This document shows, in pieces, positions 55,190-64,000 of a stretch of 64,000 nt of DNA. Source of the stretch: Meconema thalassinum (taxonomy: Eukaryota > Arthropoda > Insecta > Orthoptera > Tettigoniidae). Each line of letters begins with the position of its first letter. Position 1 is the first letter of the stretch. Position numbers and translations under genes: made by a program. Location: contig OX336393.1 in NCBI GenBank assembly GCA_946902985.2, forward strand, positions 128,616,533 through 128,680,532. The letters are read 5' to 3'. The notes under the pieces were generated by a model. The model made no database searches and was not told the DNA's origin. It saw only the letters and a program-made list of their open reading frames with translations.

Positions 55190-55530
55190 TTATTCCCCTT
55201 TTCATCAACGCGGTTGGGGATGAGATGCGATGAAAGTATTTGTGGCGGATGGTTTTTACGGTCGGATACCCTTCCTGACGCCAACTTCATGAGAGAGGTT
55301 AATGAGAGATGAAATGAATGAAGATGAATGAAACGGACAAGGATTGACGGAAGCGGCCGTGGCCTGTCAGAAGTTACCGTCACAGCATTTCTCTGGAGTT
55401 GAAAATGTGGGTAACAACGGAAAACCATTTCAAGGACGGCCGAAGGTGGGGCTCGAACCCACGTTTACCGAGTCCGCAGAGAGCTTGGCCCCATGGCCTA
55501 CCGCTTCGCTTTAGCGAGAGTAGCTACCAC
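55190..55530 (-). repeat. SINE-D (tRNA-derived) copy
   Basis: Minus strand: tRNA-like head GCGGTAGGCCATGGGGCC and B-box GTGGGTTCGAGCCCCACC, a body with GGCGTCAGGAAGGGTATCC, and an end near CATCTCATCCCC. A fourth SINE family in the window. Confidence 0.8.
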
Positions 55531-55558
55531 TGTCGGTAGATTGTTAACTACTACTGCC

Positions 55559-55755
55559 ACCAATAATAATAATAATAATAATAATAAGTTAAGAACCCTC
55601 TTGGTATTTGCCTGAGGTAGAAGGGGGAAACGCTTTAAGTGACTTCTAGGATGGCTTAGAAGTCGGTTTCACACATACTCAAGCTCAAGGGGCTAAATGA
55701 CTACGATGTCTAAGTGTCACAAGTGAAACAATAACAACAACAACAACAACAACAA
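55559..55755. repeat. (AAT)n tract, SINE-like tail and (AAC)n tract
   Basis: (AAT)n at 55561-55587. Then a body ending GGGGCTAAATGACTACGATG and an (AAC)n tail at 55727-55754, as in the 3' part of insect SINEs. The head is missing. Confidence 0.65.
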
Positions 55756-57695
55756 ATGAAAACTAAATATCTCAAAATCTATGGGAACTATTCGTATGAA
55801 AATCGGTACAGATACAGTTGAAGATGTGTTCTATCAGAAGTATGTAAAAGGGCAGAAACATATTTCTGAAGATTTCTTATTGTATAAAGAGGCTTAATTA
55901 ACCTGGATCTGAAAATGTTCGCGTGACGAACGAAACATGTCATCCCCATAATTATTTTAAGTAGTAAAGTGTACAGTTTCGAACTGTGTCTTATTTCATT
56001 GATATGTCAACTTTTCAGTCGGTCAACAGAATGTAATCTCAATTTTTGGGAAATGCGAAATATATATACAGTATAGGCCTTGTAACATTACGAATCCTCT
56101 CACTTCGGGGGGTAGTGGTAAGTTAATTAATAACATAAGGGATATTTTTTTATATAAACATATTATATTTTCATAGATTCTATAACATCTTTCTTTCCAC
56201 ATTAAGTTCTCAATTCAACACCTAAAATAAACCAACTTCCCTTCATAATCTGCAAATTTCTTCATCTTATCAACAGCCAACTTATCATTCCTCATTCATC
56301 ATATAATAAACCTATCTTTTTTTATATCACCAAAAATTAACAATCTTCCTACAATCTCCATAGTAAAACAACAACCAGACCTAACACTCATACAAAGAAC
56401 ATAGAATTTAAAAAAATGCAACATCATAAATAGAGAATATTCAGATATGAAACTCAATTAAATAAAGCATGGCCCTCTTCTCCTTTACGGATGAACTATT
56501 GCAAAGAATCTCTATGATCAGCGCTAAGACCTGCTATAAAATATCCCACCAGCAAAGAGTAGCCATGATCCTAACCTAAAAGTCACCTAAAAATGAACAG
56601 TGACAGCCTATATATATATTGTACTCTTGGAAAAAGAAGCACTACACAAGACAGGCGTTCGGGGTCGTGATCGGTCCATAAAAAGTAATATGAGGAGAAA
56701 CGTGCTTCTTATAATTTCCAGGATTCATAAAGGAACTTATAGTTATAAATGAAATATATGACAGGTTAAAACAAAAACAATTTAATACGGACTAATAGAA
56801 CATAACAATAAAATATCCACCCTTGTGTGATGTCATGGTTCATTGGCCCGGCACAAGTGACGTGCGAGTGACCCAGTAACCCACACTCGACTCCTAGACA
56901 GTGAACACAAAGCCAACAAACCAGCTGAGAACCCGGAATGTCCCGCGTGCGTTTGCTCACCAAGCATCCCCAGCCCACGATAACCGTAAAAATACAAGAA
57001 CTGGTTCAAACACCAGCCCAAGAAAGAGCTATCTCATACATAACAACTTAGACAGTTGTAAAACGAGGCGTACAAAGATGTTACCTCAGAGAATATTACA
57101 ATTTAACAAAATATCAAAAATATAAAAATAGAAAAGAAACGTGTATATTGTGTTTGTGCGCGCGGTCGGACAAGGAAAGATTTGAGCACTTAACGAGAAT
57201 TCACTTCCGATCGAACACACGATTAAGTCGTGAATCCCGTGCTCATTCGATTTGTAAAAAACAGCACAAACAATTGACACTCGCGTGCAGAAAATTGCAT
57301 CGTGGGAACACCTTTTTATCAGAATTCGCGCGCAAACAATCAGCACAGGCAAAGTTGGCGTTTTGCACTCATTGGCTATATTTCAAATAATACGGTGACA
57401 CTGGGGTGATGACCTTTCTCCCACTCTCTTGTCTGGTCACAAACTCCTTCTTCAGTTGGCCTATGAGCTCCCTTCTCTCGTGTTTAAGACGAGGAAAATT
57501 TTACACTCCTCGTTTGAACCGGTCAACGGATATTTCGCCTGCACATGCCTTTCTCTTATTCTAAGAATCGGCTATAATTAACTTGGCGTTGCTTCGCTGG
57601 CGACATCGACAAGTTACATTGTTAACCCAGACAGACTGATATTTCCAGCATGACCAAAATTCTCTCAACTGAGCTGTATTGTAGCTGAAGAAATA
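55756..57695. other. Mostly unassigned AT-rich stretch
   Basis: 56011-56027 is a single arm of the hairpin MITE family at 27241. 55905-55945 (GAAAATGTTCGCGTGAC..GAAACATGTCATCCC) resembles 35227-35262, so both belong to one unclassified repeat. The rest, including GC-richer 56840-57400, holds no recognised gene. Confidence 0.45.
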
Positions 57696-58410
57696 CAAAT
57701 TATTTGAGGACTTAAATGTAGGAATACAGTTAAGAGCTCAATATATAAATACTGTGTACAGAAAAATCTCACAGGTCACTCACTTCAAGTACTTAGGAGA
57801 AACCATCCAACCTACAGGACTGAACACAATCTCCAACACATAAAGAATATTGAAGCTGCAAAAGGCATACAAACTGACATGGAATCATTATAACAAAAGA
57901 ATAGTGTCTCGTAATGTAAAACTACGGCACTAAAACCAGAAGCCTCGTATGCGGCAGAAACAACATTAATTGGAGGGAAGACAGGAATTCGTGACATCGA
58001 GAAACAAGAACGGAAAATAGCCTACACGGTGCTGTTCTCCGAGACGGAACTTGCATCAGGCAACCTACAAAAGAACTCTACGGAAACACAGACACCATCA
58101 CAGAGAAAGTTAGGAAAAGACACTCACAGTTCTATGGACACCTGTGGAGGATGGGTGAAAACAGACTCACTAAGAATATCATTAATACAAGTAAATTAAA
58201 GACCAGTTGGATGAGAGAAACACAGGAGGACCTGGAACGATTCAAAATCTCTGAAGACAGAAATCAATTCAGGAATAAAATCAAAAAACAAGAAATTTTA
58301 ACAAGTCTCAAGAAAAGAAACAATGGGGAAAAATGGGCAGGGGAAAGGAAGAAAAAAAAACACAGTGAATTAATGAAGAGGTTTTGGGAAGAAAAGAGGA
58401 AAAGGAAGTG
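57696..58410 (+). pseudogene. LINE-A C-terminal part
   Basis: Translation over several breaks gives FKYLGETIQPTGLN, RILKLQKAYKLTWNHYNKR, a PEASYAAETT region, and then frame 58151-58408: MGENRLTKNIINTSKLKTSW, EDLERFKISEDRNQFRNK, with a Lys/Arg-rich end. These are the post-RT segments of an insect LINE related to LINE-C. Ends at an A/G-rich and AAT/AAG tail at 58455-58485. Dead copy. Confidence 0.78.
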
Positions 58411-58489
58411 AAGCTGTGATTGGCTAAGTTCGCACGCTCTCCCAAAGGGGAAAAAATTGTTAATAATAATAAGAAGAAGAAGAACTGTC

Positions 58490-60290
58490 GTATCTTGGCT
58501 GAGTACTATAAGAGATTACTCAATTGTGATGAGCCAAAACAGAGGCTACTCATATGCCGTCCTACTCAAGTAATGGCCAACTCGCATCCACCTTCTAAGA
58601 CAGAAATTAAAATGATTATGGTCTAAAGAATAATAAATCAGCGGGAGTGGATCCCATTGTGGCAGGGCTGCTAAAACTGGCAAATGAAGATACTCTGAAT
58701 ATATTAGCTGAGCTCTTTGAGAAGATATGGAGAACTGGTAGGATACCCACAGAGTGGCAGTCTGCATTAATCCACCCTCTCCACAAAAAGGGGGACAAGA
58801 AGGATGTTAATAATTCCAGGGGTATATCAATTGTATCTGTTCCCTACAAGATCCTATCCAAAGCACCCTGAACAGAATAGAAGATAATCTTGATAATCAG
58901 GTTCGTGAGTACCAGGCTGGTTTCAGAAAGGGACGTTCTTTCCCGGAACAGATTTTTAACCTGAAAAACATCATTAGGTATAAGACGATAGGCAGGTATG
59001 ACTATGTGGTCGTATTCATTGATTTTAAGAAAGCGTATGACTCAATTGACCGCGAGTCACTACTGAATATTCTGGAAGAGTTTGGAGTCTCGAAATCTGA
59101 TTAAACAGACTTTGACCGACACAGTGTCAAAAGTAAAATTCATTGGCGAGATCTCAGATCCCTTTGCAATCAAAACTGGTGTCAGACAAGGTGATGGATT
59201 ATCTCCAATCCTTTTCAACTGTGTCTTGGAAAAGGTCATTCGTGAATATAGGAAGACACTGAGTCGGCAAGAAGGGAATGAAGAACGATTCAGGCTAGGG
59301 CCCAAACTGAAAGTGGTGCACATTGATTGTTTGGCTTTTGCAGATGACCTAGCTATTTCTGCCAACAATATTAAATCAGCCATTGTAAAGATTAATCGGT
59401 TGTCAGAGATGGCTGAGAAAGTAGGTTTACAGATTTCCTTTCAGAAGACAAAGTACATGACAAACATCAGTGATGGCCCAGAATGGATGAAAACAAACCA
59501 AGGGAAGATTAAACGCGTAAAGAAATTTAAATACCTGGGGAGAGGTAATCCAACAAAATGGCCTAGAACAGGAAGCAATTAATCTTAGAATCTGGAAATT
59601 AGACCGAGCCTACCACCTGACGAAAAATCTCTATAATAAGAAGTCGCTGAGCATTGGAGCCAAATTAAGACACTACAGCACGGTTGTCAAACCTGAAGCA
59701 TTACACGCTTTGGAGACTTTGACTATGAACAGACGGGCACTAGTCGACCAGTTAGTCAAACGAGAACGCAGGGTATTGAGAAAAATTTTAGGCAACAGAT
59801 GGGTTAACGGACATTTACGTTTGAAGTCAAACGAAGAGTTATATAGAAAGATAGAACCAGTCACGTCAACAATAAAAAGGAAAAGGTTGTTGTTCTATGG
59901 ACACATTTTCAGAATGATCAACGATCGTCGAACTAAGAAAATTGGGAATTTCGTGAAACCAACGAGGAAAAAATTGGCATGGTTTGAAGAATGTAACAAA
60001 GACCTTATAGAAATTGGTATTCCAGACTGCAAAATTACGAACAGGTGTGAATTCAGACACCTAATCAAAAATTACCAGAGATTTAAGGTAGGGGCAGAAC
60101 CCAAAAGACGGAGGGGAACTCTTTCAGAAGATTGGAAGAAGGCGCTGAGCGATGGGCTCAAGAGACACTGGCAGGACATCAAAGCTGGCAGACGATCTAG
60201 AACGAAACATTGATTTTGATTGTTACTCCGTAGTACATAGTGGCTCAATTCGAATGTAAAAAAAATAATAAAATTATATATATATATATA
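58490..60290 (+). pseudogene. LINE-B reverse transcriptase, 5'-truncated, several frameshifts
   Basis: Segments in order: ILAEYYKRLLNC, NNKSAGVDPIVAGLLKLANE (58631 on), EWQSALIHPLHKKGDKKDVN, REYQAGFRKGRSFPEQI, FIDFKKAYDSIDRESLLNIL, then frame 59082-59580 with KTGVRQGDGLSPILFNCVLE and catalytic AFADDLAI, YLG near 59537, and frame 59710-60213 with LLFYGHIFRM and the C-terminus AEPKRRRGTLSEDWKKAL. The endonuclease is absent. At least three frameshifts or stops. The 3' end (GTGGCTCAATTCGAATGT plus A-rich tail) matches the relics at 34618 and 39590. The clade within non-LTR elements is not fixed. Confidence 0.85.
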
Positions 60291-60764
60291 CACGAGGTGC
60301 CCCTGTTAAGTCGAGCAACCCAGTGGAAGGTTGGGTAACCAATCCCAGCGGGAAGCTGGGTCGACGAACCGATCAGTGCTGGAGGACTCCCAGGCTTGAA
60401 GCCTTGGTAGTATAGAGAAGCCAGAAAACACCTTGAGGCTTCCTCTAGGGCTAACCACCTTAGTTGCAACATGGATGCGTACGCGTCCAAAACAAACTCA
60501 AGTCAAGTGAGCAAGATGGCAAAATATTTCAACATTTCTTTTAACCCAGAGGGTTAGTCTTCGGATAAATCCCTCGTCGTGAAACCTGTGACGCACGAGT
60601 CTCATTCGGATTCTGGGGGAGACTCGACATCATGCGAGAGACGAGTCGGAGCGTCTCTGTGTATCCCAACCAGTCAGAATCTCAGAACCAAATCAAAAAC
60701 CTTTCTAGCAACGTTCAACATTAACACCCTTACACAAATTGGCAAACTTTAAGAATTTACTAAA

Positions 60765-61652
60765 TTGCAATCAATCCAAAAATCTCATCAAGACCGAGGA
60801 ACCCATTCGCAGATGCCCAGAGTCAAGACTGCTCAACAAAGACGAAATCAAGCGTCACATTGCTCGACTAAGAACAACAATGCGCCCGGAGAAGACTCTG
60901 TAGTTGCAGAACTTTGGAAATACGCTCCTGAAGAAGCAGTTGAAATCTTGCAGACGCAAATAGAACAAATTTGGAAATTTGAAATTCTACCAGAAGATTG
61001 GAAAGCGGCCTTGATCCATCCGTTACACAAGAAAGGCAGCATGAAAAACGTCAACAACTACAGAGGAATATCCCTCCTAACGGTAACATACAAAATTCTC
61101 TCACTTGCTATCCTGGAGCGATTAGAAGCAGAAGTCGAGCATCAAATAAGAGAATACCAAGGGGGATCCAGAAAGGGTCGTTCAACTGCCGAACAGATCC
61201 ACAACCTAAAAACTATCATTAGATATTGCAATCTCAGGTTCAAATCGTACGTATCAGTCTTTGTGGACTTTAGGAAGGCTTACAATTCGATAGACCGCGA
61301 AGTTCTGTTGAACATCCTCAACGAATTCGGGGTTGACCTGAAACTGCTGGCATTAATTAGAGCCACCCTAACTGAAACAAAATCCAAAGTAAATTTCCTG
61401 GGATGTCTGTCAGATTCCCTTGAGGTCAAAACGGGAGTCAGACAAGGTGACGGGCTCTCTCCAATGCTTTTCAACTGCATCCTCGAAAAAGTCATTCGGA
61501 CCTGGGGAACAAAATTATTAGAAACTGAGTATAGCCCTCTGAGAATGGGAGCAAAATCCAAGGGGATCATAGTCGACTGTCTAGCATTCGCTGATGACAT
61601 CGCCATTCTGTCGAACGACGTAGAAACTGTTAGGATGCAAATCTACTTTTAA
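60765..61652 (+). pseudogene. LINE-C reverse transcriptase
   Basis: Frame of 295 codons. After about 35 residues in a shifted frame it reads NNNAPGEDSVVAELWKYAPE, ILPEDWKAALIHPLHKKGS, NNYRGISLLTVTYKILSLAI, REYQGGSRKGRSTAEQI, SVFVDFRKAYNSIDREVLLN, KTGVRQGDGLSPMLFNCILE and catalytic CLAFADDIAILS. It ends soon after at a stop (QIYF). This is the complete finger-palm part of a non-LTR RT, close to LINE-B. The missing start and the early stop make it non-functional. Confidence 0.87.
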
Positions 61653-61948
61653 AAAGAAATCGCTGAACAAACTGGCTTGTAGATATCATTCGAAAAAACA
61701 GAAGTAATGACTAACATCAAAGGCGCCCCAGCAAAACTGCAGACAAAATACGGGAAGATCAACAGAGTGGAAAAATTTGAGTACTTGGGAGAGATCATCA
61801 TGAAAAGTGACTGGACATAGAAGCAGTCAAGGAACGAATACGCAAACTCGAAATAGCCTATCAAACATCGCGCTCAATATACAACTAAAAATACCTGTTC
61901 AAAAATACTAAACTACGTCATTATGAAACTGTTCTGCAACCAGTAGTT

Positions 61949-62485
61949 ATGTATGCAGCCGAAACCCTATCCCTAAATGCTAATAAAGGACTCCTTGAAG
62001 AACTGGAGAAAAAAGAGCGCAAAATCGCCAGAGGTATAATGGAATCAAATTACAAGAATGGCATACACTACAGGAAATCCAACAAAGAAGTCTACAGTGA
62101 AATAGAGAAAATTTCAGAATCGATCCGTAAAAGGCGGGCACGGTATTACGGTCATCTCAAACGAATGGACGGAAACAGGCTGACTAAACAGATTTTTCAT
62201 TTCTTTGACTCTAAACCCAAAACCACAATGCCCTGGTTTATGAATACCAAAGACGACCTCAAAATACTGCATTTAAAACCCGACGGCGCCTTCAATAGAG
62301 ATCTCTTCCGCAAAAAGATACTGACTAATGGGCTAACCCGAGACGAGACATCGAACCCGAAAAGAAGACAAGGTACCACCTGGACAGTGGAACGCAAGAT
62401 GGCCCACTCACAGATTAAGGGAATTCTGGGCTCAGAGGAAGGCGAAACAAATTGCCAAGTGTTGCAAGACTTAACGTGGTCCTAG
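61949..62485 (+). pseudogene. LINE-C C-terminal domain
   Basis: Continuation after breaks at 61650-61950: MYAAETLSLNANKGLLEELE, KKERKIARGIMESNYKNG, SIRKRRARYYGHLKRMDGNR, MPWFMNTKDDLKILHLKPDG, PKRRQGTTWTVERKM. It corresponds to the 59710-60213 frame of LINE-B. The function of this region in insect LINEs is not well established. Confidence 0.8.
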
Positions 62486-62500
62486 ATGGCCTCAACGAAT

Positions 62501-62987
62501 TATATATATAGCCTATATAGAGGCTACTGTATGTATTTTAATCACATGTAATGTAGGTTATTTTTAGCATGTCCCAAATATCAATAATTGATACTGATAA
62601 TTATTATCAATAAGGAAACACTGAAACATTGTTTCAAAGTTATCTATATATCTTAATTAAAGTATCTTTGTAGAATATTTTAACATTAGCTACCCATTGG
62701 CATCCCTATTAGGCCCTACGTGTCAACCAACTGAAGAGAATTTTACATTTGATATTCAAAAAGTCCTCTCGGCACGCCGGAAGGCGGAGGTAGATTTCAC
62801 CAGACAAACTTGGGGATAGGCGAAAATAGGCAGAATATGCAGGTTTTCGTAGAGGATCAGACCTCATTTATTGCGAGAAAGTATTTTATAATTGAAGATT
62901 AATTAACTTTGTTTTTCGTCATTTCATGAATATTTTAAAATTTTAGTGTCTTATGATGACGGTAACCTTCTTGTCATTTGGAGTCCA
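62501..62987. other. Unassigned stretch
   Basis: AT-rich, no gene or repeat recognised. Confidence 0.5.
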
Positions 62988-63120
62988 TTTTTAGCCTACT
63001 TTTCACATTTTGCAAAATAAAGGAAAAAGTAGACTTATGAGATCGGGCAAATGTGTGTGTGTCTGTCTGTCTGTCTGTCCTACGGTCTGTCTGTCTGTCC
63101 TTCTGTTGTAACGTGTTTTT
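62988..63120 (+). repeat. Y element fragment, 5' end only
   Basis: AGCCTACTTTTCACATTTTGC with the inverse AAAGTAGAC, then TTATGAGATCGGGCAAATG and a TGTC-rich microsatellite at 63050-63110. It matches the inverse of 26170-26263. The periodic interior is missing. Confidence 0.8.
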
Positions 63121-63400
63121 CGAGGGTTTTTTATGCCACTGGCATAAGTCAGTAGGAAGCCATTCTATATTTATTTACGCGGCAAATTGTTCAGCCAAGA
63201 GAATTTTTCATGTTAATTTATTACTATTATTAATTTATTATAATTATTATTAAGGTATTTTCGGAGCATTTTATAAAAATTATAAGCATACAGATAGGTT
63301 TTCTATGTCTTAGAAAATGCTATCAAGCAAATTATTACGAACGACAATATCATAGAAAATTATGTGATTACGGAATTTAACGGAGTTTCGTCAATTAGGG
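63121..63400. other. Unassigned stretch
   Basis: AT-rich, with TTATTATTAATTTATTATAAT-type runs near 63220-63250; no gene recognised. Confidence 0.45.
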
Positions 63401-64000
63401 TATATTGAGAGACATGAGTCACTGGGAATTCAAGTACAGGCTTAATCTTGTCGGGAAGCATGACGCAATCCTGCGTTGCAGCTTAACGAAAAGGCGGATG
63501 TATGGAACGGAAAACGACTTCAGCCTCCCGCCGAGTGTAGTGAGCCAGAGTGGGGATCTAGCGCGTAGGGAGCAGCCAATCAGTGGAGACCACGTAAGCT
63601 GGAAGTCGGCTGAAGAGTGGGGATGCGGAGGTGTGCATAGTTCGTTCGGCACGCCGTGGAACGAGGACAATCGGTGTAGAACTTAACGAGTACGGTTGCA
63701 CGCGGGAGTCGCTCCGATGTTCCGTGGAGTGGAGGACTAACTTTTGTAAAATTTAACCAGTGTGGTTGTACGAGTGTTTGGGTCCGATGTACGGACCATA
63801 AAGTCACCAAATCTACAAGTATATCATCAAATATCGACGGAGATGACGACGTACAGGAGACTCTGGGAAGCTCACAGCATCATCCAGTACGAGGGAAAGG
63901 CTTCGGCAATTTCCAGTGGTAAGCGCGAATGACGCAGAAATACGCAATCTCTCGTTTCTCTTTGTTTTATATTCAATATTTCAGTAACTTCATAGCTTGG
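63401..64000 (+). other. GC-richer segment of unknown nature, possible 5' exon or LTR leader
   Basis: Clearly more GC-rich than its surroundings. It contains a CCAAT sequence near 63576 and two related about 48-bp units at 63674 and 63745 (TGTA.AA.TTAAC.AGT.CGGTTG-type). A short hairpin GGTCCGATGTACGGACC lies at 63781, and a possible splice donor CCAGTG|GTAAGC at 63920. The open frame 63405-63686 has no recognised domain. It may be the first exon of a host gene running off the window, or the edge of another LTR element. Confidence 0.35.

Larger units (their letters stand above)
60293..62500 (+). mobile_element. LINE-C, 5' leader kept but endonuclease deleted
   Basis: 60293-60690 is a GC-richer leader with no homolog seen in the window. 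60690-60747 encodes TFLATFNINTLTQIGKL, the first residues of an APE-type endonuclease domain. The sequence then passes directly to FKNLLNCNQSKNLIKTEEPI, the segment just before RT. RT runs in 60840-61650 and the C-terminus in 61949-62485. So about 1 kb coding for most of the endonuclease is lost, while both ends are kept. It lies head to tail behind LINE-B. Confidence 0.78.

Noticed and set aside
56460..57620. Possible solo LTR (AATAAAGCATGG and GGGGTCGTGATCGG resemble the first retrotransposon's LTR; TGGCGACATCGAC at 57599 like a primer site)
   Set aside because: Similarity is limited to short words and no pair of ends or duplication was found.

Overview
The window is eukaryotic repeat-rich DNA. 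The families point to an arthropod, most likely an insect with a large genome: Tc1-like, hAT, MADF-bearing and other TIR elements, Helitrons, Ty3-type LTR retrotransposons, insect-style RTE and REL-endonuclease LINEs, and several tRNA-derived SINE families. The order cannot be fixed from the sequence; an orthopteroid-type genome is only a guess. I recognise no complete host gene, no rRNA or functional tRNA gene and no CRISPR array. Almost all long open frames belong to transposable elements (TEs), and most are broken.

Layout. 1-4,000: a Tc1-like element with an intact 341-residue transposase, cut by the window edge. It sits exactly at the RT catalytic motif of an RTE relic, which is followed by a truncated SINE, a second Tc1-like relic and a LINE 3' end. 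4,052-19,708: a full-length minus-strand Ty3-type retrotransposon with about 2.8 kb LTRs and a 4-bp target duplication (ATAC). Its 3' LTR holds a 2.97 kb Helitron, which carries an RTE fragment, which is split by an 832-bp inverted-repeat element. Its 5' LTR holds a SINE. 19,709-21,553: a SINE, a TIR element coding for a MADF protein, and a TTA-flanked MITE. 22,072-26,679: a hAT element with 8-bp target duplications, containing a second Helitron, the last residues of a hAT transposase, a 110-bp tandem repeat and a periodic 'Y' element. 27-37 kb: MITEs, an RTE relic split by a SINE, two 'Z' elements in opposite orientation around a hAT MITE, LINE relics, and a foldback element split by a small Helitron. 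37-41 kb: a REL-endonuclease LINE relic and other LINE 3' ends. 42,353-54,792: a Z element split by a second long-LTR retrotransposon (LTRs about 3.3 kb, TSD GTAC), whose 5' LTR is split by another Z element. 55-62.5 kb: SINEs, then three LINE copies head to tail. 63.4-64 kb: a GC-richer stretch of unknown nature.

The most unusual signal is in the Z and Y elements. Their interiors are diverged repeats with a conserved box every 144-147 bp: an AAnATGGCGGC-like box in Z and a GTTGGCAGC-like box in Y. This period is shared by two families whose sequences differ, and it equals the length of DNA on one nucleosome. Their ends (a hairpin, an asymmetric inverted repeat, a microsatellite) resemble Helentron/Helitron2-type non-autonomous elements.

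The nesting gives a relative history. The two long-LTR elements are related by gag, protease and a gag-pro -1 frame change, and the 43-54 kb copy is the younger by LTR comparison. Insertions in one LTR but not in its sister give true empty sites for a Helitron, a SINE and a Z element.
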